Assembly: GCA_903892635.1 (NCBI GenBank)
Contig: CAITJH010000044.1
Span: 130,108-174,584 of the forward strand
DNA: 44,477 nt
Direction: 5' to 3'
Source: an uncultured Actinomycetes bacterium
GTDB lineage: Bacteria > Actinomycetota > Actinomycetes > S36-B12 > UBA5976
Each line of letters starts with the position of its first letter. Position 1 is the first letter of the stretch. The translations under genes and the position numbers were made by a program. This document shows positions 35,235 to 44,011 of this stretch, one piece after another. The notes under the pieces were generated by a model that worked only from the letters and a program-made list of their open reading frames with translations, was not told the DNA's origin and ran no database searches.

Positions 35235-36001
35235 CGGCTCCTCGACATCACCGAAAGTAACCGCACAATTGGTCGCGGTGCATATTGCGCCACGAGTCCC
35301 AACGCCTTGTATTGGATACTTGGGACACTAACTGGTTGTCGTCCGGCAAAATCGGTCAAGGCATCGCGAACCAGTTGACCTGCATCAAGCCACATCCAGT
35401 CAGGAATGGTTTCAGTTTCCATACCTGCGCGGTCTTGAAACTCTGTACGTGTAAAACCTGGACACAATGCCATGACGTGAACGTCAGTATCGCGAAGCTG
35501 CATCGTCATTGATTCACTGAATGTTGTCACCCAAGATTTAGCTGCACTGTAAGTTCCACTCGACATCCAACCAGCAACTGAACTGACATTGATGATTCCG
35601 CCGCGATTTCGATTTCGCATACCTGGAAGTGCCGCGTGCGAGATTCTCATCACAGCAGTAACCAAAACATCGAGTAACTTCTGCTCCGCCTCTACCGAAT
35701 TATCAAAAAATGATTCGTTGAGGCCAAATCCTGCATTGTTGATGATCAGGTCGATGTCATCTTTGCTTGCTCGTTGCGCAACAGTATCAATTTGTTCACG
35801 ATCGCTGAGATCGGCCGTAAGGACTTCGACGAGAACACCATGTTTCGATCGCAAAAGCTGCGCAACTTGTTCGAGCTTTTCGGTATTGCGTGCAACCACA
35901 ACCAGATTCATTCCGCGCGAAGCTAGCTCGTCAGCAAACTCGAAACCAATGCCAGTTGAAGCGCCAGTAACTATTGACGTTCCGCGAAATAGAGAAGTCA
36001 T
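35231..36001 (-). CDS. Short-chain dehydrogenase/reductase
   Basis: 256-residue classical SDR. The cofactor motif is VTGASTGIGFEFADELASRG, NNAGFG follows, and the active site has Ser in NVSSVAG and YSAAK (Y-X3-K). VVVARNTEKLEQVAQ suggests NADP(H) preference by the basic residue after strand 2, an inference. ATG 36001 lies in ATGA overlap with the hspR stop, so a metabolic enzyme is translationally coupled to the heat-shock repressor. Confidence 0.9.
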   Translation of the reverse strand: MTSLFRGTSIVTGASTGIGFEFADELASRGMNLVVVARNTEKLEQVAQLLRSKHGVLVEVLTADLSDREQIDTVAQRASKDDIDLIINNAGFGLNESFFDNSVEAEQKLLDVLVTAVMRISHAALPGMRNRNRGGIINVSSVAGWMSSGTYSAAKSWVTTFSESMTMQLRDTDVHVMALCPGFTRTEFQDRAGMETETIPDWMWLDAGQLVRDALTDFAGRQPVSVPSIQYKALGLVAQYAPRPIVRLLSVMSRSR

Positions 36002-36345
36002 CGTGAACGGCGACCTGGACGCCAAACAACGACAGCATTAGATGGATTGCGCTCACGAAGCACTTCGATTTCAATTAGTGCACGTTCGAGTTGTTCTTCG
36101 AGGTTCAAAATGCGAACGATACCCGCAAGCGTGATGCCTTCGGCCGACAGTGCTGCCACAGTACGAAGGCGGTTAATGTCGCGCTGCGAATACAACCGGT
36201 TGTGACCACCAGTGCGATCAGGTGACACTAAACCCATGCGGTCGTATTGGCGAAGCGTTTGTGGGTGCATGCCCGAGAGTTGCGCTGCGATCGAGATGAC
36301 ATATAGCGGTGTCTCGTCGTCAAAGTGATAGCTGCTGCTAGCCAT
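35998..36345 (-). CDS. hspR: Heat-shock repressor HspR (MerR family)
   Basis: 115-residue MerR-type winged HTH: PLYVISIAAQLSGMHPQTLRQYDRMGLVSP followed by NRLYSQRDINRLRTV. It binds HAIR sites, uses DnaK as co-repressor, and closes a feedback loop on its own operon. The start overlaps the dnaJ stop (TAATG). A HAIR-like element is present at 39776. A basic C-terminal tail ends RPGRRSR. Confidence 0.95.
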   Translation of the reverse strand: MASSSYHFDDETPLYVISIAAQLSGMHPQTLRQYDRMGLVSPDRTGGHNRLYSQRDINRLRTVAALSAEGITLAGIVRILNLEEQLERALIEIEVLRERNPSNAVVVWRPGRRSR

Positions 36346-37286
36346 TACTTTTCCGCCTTGGCTTCATGGAATCCAGCCTTGCGCATGATGTCTTCGCGCG
36401 GGTTGAAATCAGAAGTAAATTCGGAAAATTCTTGAAGTGCCTTTTTGGCATCGTCCGAGATGTCTTTAGGTACCGCAATCTCGACCGTGACGATCAAGTC
36501 GCCATGTTGGCCATCGCTCTTTGCTACACCCTTGTCGCGTGCTCGGAATTTCGCACCAGTCTTCGTTCCTGCTGGAATTCGGATGCGCACAGGTTTGCCA
36601 TCGAAAACTGGCACTTCAATATCTGCGCCGTTGACAGCTTCATCGAAACGAATGGGAACTGTGATTGTCAGGTTGTGACCGTCGCGGCCAAAGAGTGGGT
36701 GTGCCTTAACGTGAACGGTCACGTATAGGTCACCAGCAGGTCCACCTTGATCGCCTGCGCCGCCCTTACCCTTTAGTCGAATCCGTTGATCGTTTTTCAC
36801 CCCGGCAGGGATACGAGCTTGAGTCGTACCCGAATCGAGACGCAGTGGGATTGTCACGCCACGAAGCGACTCATCAAATGAAATTGTGACGGTTGTTTCA
36901 AAGTCAGCACCTCGACGAGGTCCACGCTTTCGACCGCCACCAAAAAGTCCACCCAAGAGGTCGTTGATGTCTCCAAATTGTTGGCCGCCCCCGAACATGT
37001 CGCCCATGTTTGGTGCACCAGCTTGCCCACCAAATCCACCAGCACCTGGACGAAAACCGCCAGTAGCTCCGAGGCGTTGCATTTCGTCATACTCTGCTCG
37101 ACGCTTTGTATCACCGAGCGTGTCATAAGCAGCGCTTACTTCCTTGAACCGCTCTTCGATCTTCTTATCGCCTTCGTTCTTGTCAGGATGCAAATCCTTA
37201 GCAAGTTTGCGATAAGCCTTCTTGATCTCATCTTGAGTCGCCGTCTTGGAGACACCAAGAACTTTATAAAAATCTTTATCGGCCAT
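36345..37286 (-). CDS. dnaJ: DnaJ-family co-chaperone without zinc finger (type II/CbpA-like)
   Basis: Stimulates DnaK ATPase. J domain (1-70, with HPD in DLHPDKNE), Gly/Phe-rich linker (75-115), then two C-terminal client domains. The CXXCXGXG zinc-finger repeats are absent; no cysteine is in the 313 residues. Several actinobacteria carry such a form in the dnaK operon. GGAG is seven bases before the ATG. It follows grpE by 42 bases and overlaps hspR by one base. Confidence 0.92.
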   Translation of the reverse strand: MADKDFYKVLGVSKTATQDEIKKAYRKLAKDLHPDKNEGDKKIEERFKEVSAAYDTLGDTKRRAEYDEMQRLGATGGFRPGAGGFGGQAGAPNMGDMFGGGQQFGDINDLLGGLFGGGRKRGPRRGADFETTVTISFDESLRGVTIPLRLDSGTTQARIPAGVKNDQRIRLKGKGGAGDQGGPAGDLYVTVHVKAHPLFGRDGHNLTITVPIRFDEAVNGADIEVPVFDGKPVRIRIPAGTKTGAKFRARDKGVAKSDGQHGDLIVTVEIAVPKDISDDAKKALQEFSEFTSDFNPREDIMRKAGFHEAKAEK

Positions 37287-37328
37287 CAGTGTCTCCTTTC
37301 ATTGAGACGGGATTATCTATAGACAGTG

Positions 37329-37886
37329 TTAAACAGTTTCGGTTTCAGCCGGTGCGCCTGGATCAGCAACACTGACAATTGCCGCGCGAATCACTCGTCC
37401 GGAAAATTCATAGCCAGGCTGAAATACAGCGACACATGTCGAGGTCGACACCTCATCACTGTATTCATGCGCAATTGCTTCGTGACGCATTGGATCAAAT
37501 TCATCACCTGGTTCGCCAAACTTCGTCATACCCAAACGTGTCACAGTATTTTCAAGCGCCTCACCAACACTCTTAAATCCACCCTCGAGTTCGTCATGCG
37601 CACGCGCACGACCAATGTCATCAAGAATTGGCAAGAGTTCAGAGAGTGTTCCCGAAATTATTTGCTCACGCACGAGTTCTCGATCGCGTTCAACGCGCTT
37701 GCGATAGTTCGAGTACTCGGCCTGAAGTCGTTGTATGTCGGCTGTTAGTTCGGCGACTGGATCAACTTCCACAACAGGTTCCTCCGGCGCATCTTGCGAT
37801 GCGCGCGGGGCTCCCGTCTCTGGATCAATCTTGCGATTGTCTGTGATCTTGACGCCCTCAGCCGTGCTGTGGTCGTTGTCAGTCAT
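37329..37886 (-). CDS. grpE: Nucleotide exchange factor GrpE
   Basis: Releases ADP from DnaK. An acidic, disordered N-terminus leads to a long coiled coil (about 45-95, LTADIQRLQAEYSNYRKRVERD) and a beta-wing domain that carries MTKFGEPGDEFDPMRHEAIAH and GYEFSGRVIRAAIVSVA. 185 residues. It starts 2 bases past the dnaK stop. Confidence 0.95.
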   Translation of the reverse strand: MTDNDHSTAEGVKITDNRKIDPETGAPRASQDAPEEPVVEVDPVAELTADIQRLQAEYSNYRKRVERDRELVREQIISGTLSELLPILDDIGRARAHDELEGGFKSVGEALENTVTRLGMTKFGEPGDEFDPMRHEAIAHEYSDEVSTSTCVAVFQPGYEFSGRVIRAAIVSVADPGAPAETETV

Positions 37887-37888
37887 TA

Positions 37889-39697
37889 TTAGTCCACAAG
37901 CTCTGCATCGACTACATCGTCGTCAGCCGAAGGGGCTTCGCCTGCAGCTGCATTTTGATTCTCTGCGTAAAGCGCTGAACCTAGTGCTTGCGATGTCGTT
38001 GCGACTGCTTCTACGCCAGCCTTGATAGCTTCGAGGTCATTACCTTCGAGAGCCTTCTTCAAGTCCGCAAGTGGTCCTTCGACATTTTCCTTAGCTTCTG
38101 CTGGGAGCTTGTCTTCGTTTTCCTTGATGAACTTCTCGGTCGAGAAGACTAGCGATTCAGCTTGGTTTCGAACTTCAGCTTCTTCACGGCGCTTGCGATC
38201 TTCTTCAGCGTGTGATTCAGCATCAGCCATCATGCGATCGATTTCTTCCTTGGAAAGCGTTCCGCCTCCAGTGATAGTCATCGACTGTTCCTTACCTGTG
38301 CCCAGATCCTTTGCGGAAACATGCACGATGCCGTTGGCATCAATGTCGAAGGCAACTTCGATTTGTGGCACGTTGCGTGGAGCTGGTGGCAATCCGGTGA
38401 GTTCGAACGTCGCAAGCTTCTTGTTGTAAGCAGCCATTTCGCGTTCGCCTTGGAATACCTGAATCAGCACAGATGGTTGGTTGTCTTCAGCAGTTGTGAA
38501 GATTTCCGAACGACGAGTTGGGATCGTGGTGTTGCGCTCGATCAACTTAGTCATCACGCCACCCTTGGTTTCGATGCCTAGTGACAAAGGTGTGACATCA
38601 AGGAGCAACACGTCCTTAACTTCACCCTTCATGACACCGGCTTGGAGTGCAGCGCCGATTGCAACAACCTCATCGGGGTTTACACCCTTATTTGGTTCCT
38701 TGCCACCGGTAAGTTCCTTCACCAAGTCAGTAACTGCAGGCATACGAGTCGAGCCACCAACGAGCACTACGTGATCGATGTCGCCAACCTTGATGCCAGC
38801 ATCCTTAATGACTTGTTGGAATGGAGCCTTGGTTCGCTCGAGTAGATCAGCAGTGAGTTGCTGGAACTGTGCACGAGTCAAAGTCTCGTCCAAGTGAAGT
38901 GGTCCTGCATCTGATGCTGTGATGTAAGGAAGGTTGATGTTTGCAGACTGTGAAGCCGACAATTCAATCTTTGCCTTTTCAGCAGCTTCGCGTAGACGCT
39001 GAACTGCAACCTTGTCAGCTGACAAGTCCACACCATTTGCGTTCTTGAATGCAGTGACCAAGTGATCAACTATGCGCTGATCCCAGTCATCGCCACCGAG
39101 GTGGTTGTCACCACTGGTTGCCTTTACTTCGACAACACCTTCACCGATTTCGAGAAGTGAAACGTCGAAGGTTCCACCACCAAGGTCGAATACAAGAATC
39201 GTTTGTTCTTGATCGCCCTTGTCTAGTCCATAAGCAAGTGCAGCAGCAGTTGGTTCGTTAACGATACGAAGCACATTCAGACCGGCAATCTGGCCAGCAT
39301 CCTTCGTCGCTTGACGTTGTGCATCATTGAAGTATGCAGGCACAGTGATAACTGCATCAGTCACAGTTTCACCAAGGTATGCCTCAGCATCGCGCTTGAG
39401 CTTTTGCAAAATACGAGCAGAGATTTCTTGAGCGTTGTACTTCTTGTCGTCGATACTGACGTTCCAGTTTGTTTCGCCAATGTGGCGCTTAACAGAGCGG
39501 ATCGTGCGATCAACGTTTGTGACGGCTTGGCGCTTGGCGACTTCGCCGACCAGTACTTCGCCGTTCTTTGCGAATGCCACAACCGAAGGAGTCGTACGAG
39601 CACCTTCAGCATTGGCGATAACAGTGGGTTCGCCGCCCTCAAGGACGCTCACCACTGAGTTGGTTGTTCCTAGGTCGATACCTACGGCACGTGACAT
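37889..39697 (-). CDS. dnaK: Molecular chaperone DnaK (Hsp70)
   Basis: ATPase domain begins [19 protein letters not shown], with [17 protein letters not shown] and [17 protein letters not shown], then a substrate-binding beta domain and a helical lid ending in an acidic tail ([11 protein letters not shown]). 602 residues from ATG 39697; this start has GGAGG eight bases upstream, better than a second ATG two codons earlier whose spacing is only 2. It is the first gene of dnaK-grpE-dnaJ-hspR, with a HAIR element 79 bases upstream. Confidence 0.97.
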   Translation of the reverse strand: MSRAVGIDLGTTNSVVSVLEGGEPTVIANAEGARTTPSVVAFAKNGEVLVGEVAKRQAVTNVDRTIRSVKRHIGETNWNVSIDDKKYNAQEISARILQKLKRDAEAYLGETVTDAVITVPAYFNDAQRQATKDAGQIAGLNVLRIVNEPTAAALAYGLDKGDQEQTILVFDLGGGTFDVSLLEIGEGVVEVKATSGDNHLGGDDWDQRIVDHLVTAFKNANGVDLSADKVAVQRLREAAEKAKIELSASQSANINLPYITASDAGPLHLDETLTRAQFQQLTADLLERTKAPFQQVIKDAGIKVGDIDHVVLVGGSTRMPAVTDLVKELTGGKEPNKGVNPDEVVAIGAALQAGVMKGEVKDVLLLDVTPLSLGIETKGGVMTKLIERNTTIPTRRSEIFTTAEDNQPSVLIQVFQGEREMAAYNKKLATFELTGLPPAPRNVPQIEVAFDIDANGIVHVSAKDLGTGKEQSMTITGGGTLSKEEIDRMMADAESHAEEDRKRREEAEVRNQAESLVFSTEKFIKENEDKLPAEAKENVEGPLADLKKALEGNDLEAIKAGVEAVATTSQALGSALYAENQNAAAGEAPSADDDVVDAELVD

Positions 39698-39775
39698 AGT
39701 CATTTCCTCCAGTTGGATAGTTTTCCCTCGGGTCAGCCCCGACTCACCGCACCTGCGCAATCTCTTAGCAGATGC

Positions 39776-39796
39776 CTTGAGTCGGGTTGGCTCAAG
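39776..39796 (-). promoter_or_regulatory. HAIR operator (HspR-binding inverted repeat) of the dnaK operon
   Basis: CTTGAGT-N7-GCTCAAG, which differs at one position from the consensus CTTGAGT-N7-ACTCAAG. It is 79 to 99 bases upstream of the dnaK ATG, where HspR-DnaK would block transcription. hspR is the fourth gene of the same operon. Confidence 0.88.
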
Positions 39797-39823
39797 GTTC
39801 TTGATTATTGTAACCCAGATCAT

Positions 39824-39840
39824 TCAGGTTGTATTCCTGA
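39824..39840. promoter_or_regulatory. TCAGG-N7-CCTGA dyad near the HAIR site
   Basis: A perfect 5-bp inverted repeat with the same 7-base spacer as HAIR but different arms. It lies 27 bases beyond the HAIR site and 55 before the alcohol dehydrogenase ATG. It could be a weak second HspR half-site pair or the promoter operator of the divergent gene. No direct support for either. Confidence 0.35.
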
Positions 39841-39895
39841 GCTGAAAAGCCCTTAAAACGTGAGGTTTTTCTAGTTTTGCTCTATGGTTAGGCAG

Positions 39896-40939
39896 ATGCG
39901 AGCGGTTCAATTTGATGAGTTTGGCGGCCAGTTATACGTTGCAGAACGTCCGATGCCCGTTTTACGTCCTCATGGCGCGATCATCAAGGTCGAAGCCACC
40001 GGACTGTGCCGCAGCGACTGGCATGGGTGGATGGGGCACGATGACGACATCCAAACATTCCCGCATGTTCCCGGGCACGAATTAGCTGGAACCATTGCGC
40101 AAGTTGGAGCAAACGTCACCAAGTTCTCAGTCGGCGATCGTGTGACAGTTCCATTCGTCTGTGGATGCGGTGACTGCGTCGACTGTCTGGCAGGCAACGC
40201 ACAAGTATGCATGTTTCAATGGCAACCGGGTTTTTCTGGAGCAGGTTCATTCGCAGAGTATGTGACGATTCCCCAAGCTGACTTCAATGTTGTTGCAATT
40301 CCAGACTCAATTTCTTTTGATACCGCCGCTGGATTAGGTTGTCGCTTTGCGACGTCATACCGCGGCATTGTGCAAGTGGCGAAAGTACAGCCAGATGAAA
40401 CAGTTGCCATCTTTGGCTGTGGCGGTGTTGGACTTGCTGCGATCATGATCGCAAAATCGCGTGGCGCTCAAGTGGTTGCAATTGATAAATCTCACGAGGC
40501 ACTCGATCGTGCCCGACTTGCCGGAGCAGACGTTCGTGTCGATGCGGTGTATGACGAAGTCGTCAAAGTTGTTCGCAAATTTGGAGATAACGGAGTCAAT
40601 GTCACAGTTGACGCACTCGGCAGCATCGAAACATCGCGCACTGCAATCGAGACATTGAAACGCCTTGGCCGACACGTACAAATTGGTTTGCTTCCTCCCT
40701 CAGTTGTCGGTGATCATGCAACTATCCCCATGCATCGTGTGATTGGACACGAACTGACAGTTCTCGGAAGTCATGGCATGTCTGCAGCAACATATCCTGA
40801 CATGCTCTCAGATATTGCCAACGGACTACTTCGGCCAGAACTTCTTATTGAACGCGTCATTTCACTTGACGATGTTCCTGCTGAATTAGCAGCAATGAGT
40901 ACTACATCGGTACCTGGTATCACAATCATTCATCCGTAA
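39896..40939 (+). CDS. Zinc-dependent medium-chain alcohol dehydrogenase
   Basis: 347 residues of the MDR superfamily. GLCRSDWHGW and FPHVPGHELAG hold catalytic zinc ligands (Cys, His, Glu). The structural zinc is bound by CGCGDCVDCLAGNAQVC, and GCGGVGLAAI is the NAD(P) motif. Substrate unknown. ATG 39896 matches the family N-terminus. An ATG 12 bases upstream is in frame without a good site. TATGGT ending 7 bases before the start could be a -10 element, giving a near-leaderless mRNA. Confidence 0.9.
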   Translation: MRAVQFDEFGGQLYVAERPMPVLRPHGAIIKVEATGLCRSDWHGWMGHDDDIQTFPHVPGHELAGTIAQVGANVTKFSVGDRVTVPFVCGCGDCVDCLAGNAQVCMFQWQPGFSGAGSFAEYVTIPQADFNVVAIPDSISFDTAAGLGCRFATSYRGIVQVAKVQPDETVAIFGCGGVGLAAIMIAKSRGAQVVAIDKSHEALDRARLAGADVRVDAVYDEVVKVVRKFGDNGVNVTVDALGSIETSRTAIETLKRLGRHVQIGLLPPSVVGDHATIPMHRVIGHELTVLGSHGMSAATYPDMLSDIANGLLRPELLIERVISLDDVPAELAAMSTTSVPGITIIHP

Positions 40940-40979
40940 CTTCACACATTCGGCGAACCTGCATTGCTAGTCTGCAATT

Positions 40980-42128
40980 GTGTCTGACATCCAAGCTGAT
41001 TCCTTAGAACAACTCCGACTACGCCGAAGTGCAAAGTGGCGTGGATTTGATTCAGATGTACTGCCATTACCTGTGGCAGAAATGGATTTTCCAATCGCAG
41101 AGCCAATTAAGCGCGTACTCATCGACATGATTGAACGAAGCGATGTGGGCTATGGCGGAATCATTCCCGAATTCGCAATTGCATTTTCAAAGTATGCCCA
41201 CGATATGTGGGACTGGGATATTGATCCTGAGCAAGTTCGACTTGCAACCGACGTCGGAGTTGCAGGCGTTGAAGTGCTTCGTGCCATTTGTTGGCCGAGC
41301 GACAAAGTCGTCATCAATTCGCCGGTGTATCACAACTTTTATAACTGGATCAAAGAGGCGCACTGCGATGTCGTTGATGTACCGCTGCTTAATGATAGCA
41401 ACGGCACCTGGACTCTAGATTTTGTCGCACTTGAAAAAGCTTTTGCTGATGGTGCCAAGGTTTATCTGATGTGTAGCCCACACAATCCTGTGGGAACAGT
41501 TTTCTCTCGCGAAGAGCAAAGCCGTATTGCTAATCTTGCTAAGAAATACAACGTTGTTGTGATTAGCGATGAAATTCATGCACCTCTAACGTTTGATAAT
41601 TCTTTTGTTCCATTCCTTGCGGTCAGTGATGTTGCTCGTGAAGTAGGCATTTGTATCACTGCTGCCAGCAAATCGTGGAATCTTGCTGGATTGAAGTGTG
41701 CACAAATTGTGACCGGAAGCCTCGATATGAAGGCACGCCTTGATGCCTTACCAATCAGCGTTCCATGGCGTGCTTCAATTCTTGGTGCTTGGGCAAGCAC
41801 GGTTGCGTACAACGAAGGACGCGAATGGCTCGCCGATGTAATGAATAGTTTGAGTGACAATCGAGCTTTCATTAAGAACCAGCTCGCAATACACGTTCCG
41901 AAGGCGCGCTACTTTATTTCGAATAGCACGTATTTAGCATGGATTGATCTGAGTGCCTATGGCATCGAGGATCCAGCAAAAGTAATCCTCGAAAAGGGTC
42001 GAGTCGCATTTAACAACGGTGCCGACTTTGGCCCTGCTGGAGAGAATCACATTCGCTTGAACTTCGCTACGAGTCAAGAGATTTTGGCCGAAGCAATTCA
42101 ACGTATGGCATCAGTACTCGAAGCCTAG
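40980..42128 (+). CDS. PatB/MalY-type PLP-dependent C-S lyase/aminotransferase
   Basis: 382-residue fold-type I PLP enzyme. RSAKWRGFDSDVLPLPVAEMDFP is the PatB-type opening, SPHNPVGTV and VISDEIHAPL line the cofactor, and the internal aldimine lysine lies in AASKSWNLAGLK. PatB proteins act as cystathionine beta-lyases; this would link to methionine genes at 30107-32628, but an aminotransferase role cannot be excluded. It starts at GTG 40980, 40 bases after the dehydrogenase. Confidence 0.88.
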   Translation: MSDIQADSLEQLRLRRSAKWRGFDSDVLPLPVAEMDFPIAEPIKRVLIDMIERSDVGYGGIIPEFAIAFSKYAHDMWDWDIDPEQVRLATDVGVAGVEVLRAICWPSDKVVINSPVYHNFYNWIKEAHCDVVDVPLLNDSNGTWTLDFVALEKAFADGAKVYLMCSPHNPVGTVFSREEQSRIANLAKKYNVVVISDEIHAPLTFDNSFVPFLAVSDVAREVGICITAASKSWNLAGLKCAQIVTGSLDMKARLDALPISVPWRASILGAWASTVAYNEGREWLADVMNSLSDNRAFIKNQLAIHVPKARYFISNSTYLAWIDLSAYGIEDPAKVILEKGRVAFNNGADFGPAGENHIRLNFATSQEILAEAIQRMASVLEA

Positions 42129-42163
42129 GTCCGAGTAACTCGACAAAGAGATAGGGGCGACAA

Positions 42164-42550
42164 ATGTCGCATTTAGGAATGATCACAATCGTCGTTGACA
42201 ACTACGACGAGGCAATCGATTACTACACAACCGCTCTTGGATTTACATTGATTGAAGATACCAAGATGTCCGAGACAAAACGCTGGGTCGTTATTGCTCC
42301 TGACTCATCACACGGTGCCCAACTATTGATCGCTGAAGCAACAACCGAAGAACAAAAGTCGGCCATTGGAAATCAAACTGGTGGTCGCGTCGGATTCTTT
42401 TTGTATACCGATGATTTTGATCGTGACTATGCCCGTATGCGTGAACACGATGTTACTTTTACTGAAGAACCTCGTCACGAAGAGTTTGGAAAAGTCATCG
42501 TGTTTGCTGATAGGTATGGAAACAAATGGGATTTCATTGAGCGCCGTTAG
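42164..42550 (+). CDS. VOC (glyoxalase/bleomycin resistance-type) superfamily protein
   Basis: 128-residue vicinal-oxygen-chelate protein. MITIVVDNYDEAIDYYTTALGF opens the first beta-alpha-beta module and VIVFADRYGNKWDFIE ends the second with the conserved Glu. Possible metal ligands are the early His3 and the final Glu. Substrate unknown. GAGATAGGGG is seven bases before the ATG. Confidence 0.87.
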   Translation: MSHLGMITIVVDNYDEAIDYYTTALGFTLIEDTKMSETKRWVVIAPDSSHGAQLLIAEATTEEQKSAIGNQTGGRVGFFLYTDDFDRDYARMREHDVTFTEEPRHEEFGKVIVFADRYGNKWDFIERR

Positions 42551-42561
42551 GCAAGCACATC

Positions 42562-42816
42562 TCAGCCGCGTTCATACGGGCAATGACGGCATCCACTTCC
42601 ACAACAGTATCCGCGATTAGCGTGGGCCAAAGCTGTAAACACCCATGCACCTGTTGATGGATCCAGATATCCGCTTCGATTTTCAGCCATCGCTTGGCTG
42701 TGACTAGCAATAATCTCGTCATAGTCCGCACGCTCTGGGTTCAGTCGGTCTTCGGCAGGCAACGACAAATCACGCGCTGCTAGTTGCGTTATTCGCGATC
42801 CTCGAAGAAATGCCAT
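42562..42816 (-). CDS. DUF5522-like small cysteine-cluster protein
   Basis: 84 residues. The C-terminus GYCCGSGCRHCPYERG, with four cysteines in C-C-X3-C-X2-C, is the hallmark of DUF5522 proteins, and likely a metal site. The N-terminal 45 residues are helical and charged (NPERADYDEIIASHSQAM). ATG 42816. It is convergent with the VOC gene and divergent from the methyltransferase. Function unknown. Confidence 0.7.
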   Translation of the reverse strand: MAFLRGSRITQLAARDLSLPAEDRLNPERADYDEIIASHSQAMAENRSGYLDPSTGAWVFTALAHANRGYCCGSGCRHCPYERG

Positions 42817-42894
42817 ACGCCGACTTTAACGTCCGCTAGCGTTTGGTGCATGCCCCAGTTTCTGAGCCATGAAATCAAGACTCCTTGGAAAAAC

Positions 42895-43359
42895 ATGTCA
42901 GTCATCATTGATATCGAAGGTAAACCAACCGTTGTCGCTGCCGCTTTCTTACCCATGAAGCAACTCATCGCCAAAGCAGGAGGCGAAATTGCTGCTTCAA
43001 AAATTCATGATGACGTGAAGTTGGAAGGAGTGACCGAAGTCGTGAACGAATGGGCGAATGGGAAATTGAACGCATTCGATAGTTTGACTGTTCGTCAGCC
43101 TGGCGGTGAATTCATGCAGGAATGCTGGAAGGCGCTGAGGAAAGTTCGCGCTGGAAAAGTTATTAGCTATGCCGATCTCGCATTGAAGGCTGGCCGACCT
43201 CGCGCGATGCGTGCCGCGGGTACTGCGTGCTCATCGAATTTAATCGCACCGATTATTCCGTGCCATCGGGTTGTTCGTACCGGTGGCGACTTAGGTAACT
43301 ATGGGTTTGGAGTTCCGCTTAAGCGCACCTTGCTCGAACATGAAGGCATTACTTTCTAG
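42895..43359 (+). CDS. Methylated-DNA--protein-cysteine methyltransferase (Ogt/MGMT type)
   Basis: 154-residue suicide alkyltransferase that repairs O6-methylguanine. The active-site motif is IIPCHRVVRTGGDLGNYGFG, with the DNA-binding helix upstream (AMRAAGTACSSNLIAP) and the Asn hinge. ATG 42895 follows TTGGAAAAAC; an opening 111 bases earlier lacks homology. It joins MutY, RadA and DisA as repair functions of the window. Confidence 0.93.
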   Translation: MSVIIDIEGKPTVVAAAFLPMKQLIAKAGGEIAASKIHDDVKLEGVTEVVNEWANGKLNAFDSLTVRQPGGEFMQECWKALRKVRAGKVISYADLALKAGRPRAMRAAGTACSSNLIAPIIPCHRVVRTGGDLGNYGFGVPLKRTLLEHEGITF

Positions 43360-43380
43360 CAACAGACTTACACTTAACAC

Positions 43381-43950
43381 GTGACCCAATACCTGATCGT
43401 GTTCGCAGTGGTTTTCATTGCAAACGTCGTGCCAGCATTCGCGCCACCGACATGGTCAATTTTGGTTTTTCTCACACTGCATTACGACTTGAACAATGCG
43501 CCTGCGATTGTGATTGGTGTTATTGCGGCATCAAGCGGCCGTTTTATTTTGGCAAATGCATTCCGTCGCTACCGTGACAAGTTTCCACAGTGGTATCTCG
43601 AAAACATGGAAAACGCTGCATCGCACCTAACAAAGTCGAATCGACATGTTGTTGCCCTTACATCTCTCTTCTTTGTCTCTCCGCTGTCCTCTGCACAATT
43701 GTTTGAAGCAGCGGGAATTATGAAGAACATCGCGCTCAAGCCACTGACATTAGCTTTTGCTGCGGGTCGATTGGTGACGTACACAATTTATGTGTCTGGG
43801 GCTAGCGTGCTCAAGGAGTCTTCGTTTGGCGACGTGATCTTGAAGAACATCAAGTCACCAACCGCGATTGCAATTCAGATTCTGATGGTTGTTGGGCTCG
43901 TGGCTTTGGGTTCCGTGAAATGGAAGCCTCACCAACCTCATCACGCCTAA
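43381..43950 (+). CDS. Small multi-pass membrane protein, weakly VTT/DedA-like
   Basis: 189 residues with hydrophobic segments near 3-30, 38-55, 88-105, 115-140 and 160-178. The stretch LFFVSPLSSAQLFEAAGI then LAFAAGRLVTYTIYV recalls the SNARE-associated/VTT domain (re-entrant loop then TM), but the match is weak. GTG 43381 is the start, 21 bases past the methyltransferase. Function unknown. Confidence 0.55.
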   Translation: MTQYLIVFAVVFIANVVPAFAPPTWSILVFLTLHYDLNNAPAIVIGVIAASSGRFILANAFRRYRDKFPQWYLENMENAASHLTKSNRHVVALTSLFFVSPLSSAQLFEAAGIMKNIALKPLTLAFAAGRLVTYTIYVSGASVLKESSFGDVILKNIKSPTAIAIQILMVVGLVALGSVKWKPHQPHHA

Positions 43951-43964
43951 TGGCTTTGAAATGA

Positions 43965-43998
43965 CAAATGCCCCGCACAATTAAGTGCGAGGCATTTG
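43965..43998. terminator. Bidirectional terminator before the cupin gene
   Basis: CAAATGCCCCGCAC (43965-43978) pairs with GTGCGAGGCATTTG (43985-43998) at 13 of 14 positions around a 6-nt loop. It lies 14 bases after the membrane-protein stop and 13 before the cupin stop codon, serving both convergent genes. Confidence 0.82.
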
Positions 43999-44011
43999 AA
44001 GAAACTCTAAA

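Noticed and set aside
37889-39823. Longer dnaK start at 39823
   Set aside because: It would run through the HAIR operator and lacks a ribosome-binding site. GGAGG eight bases before ATG 39697 decides the start.
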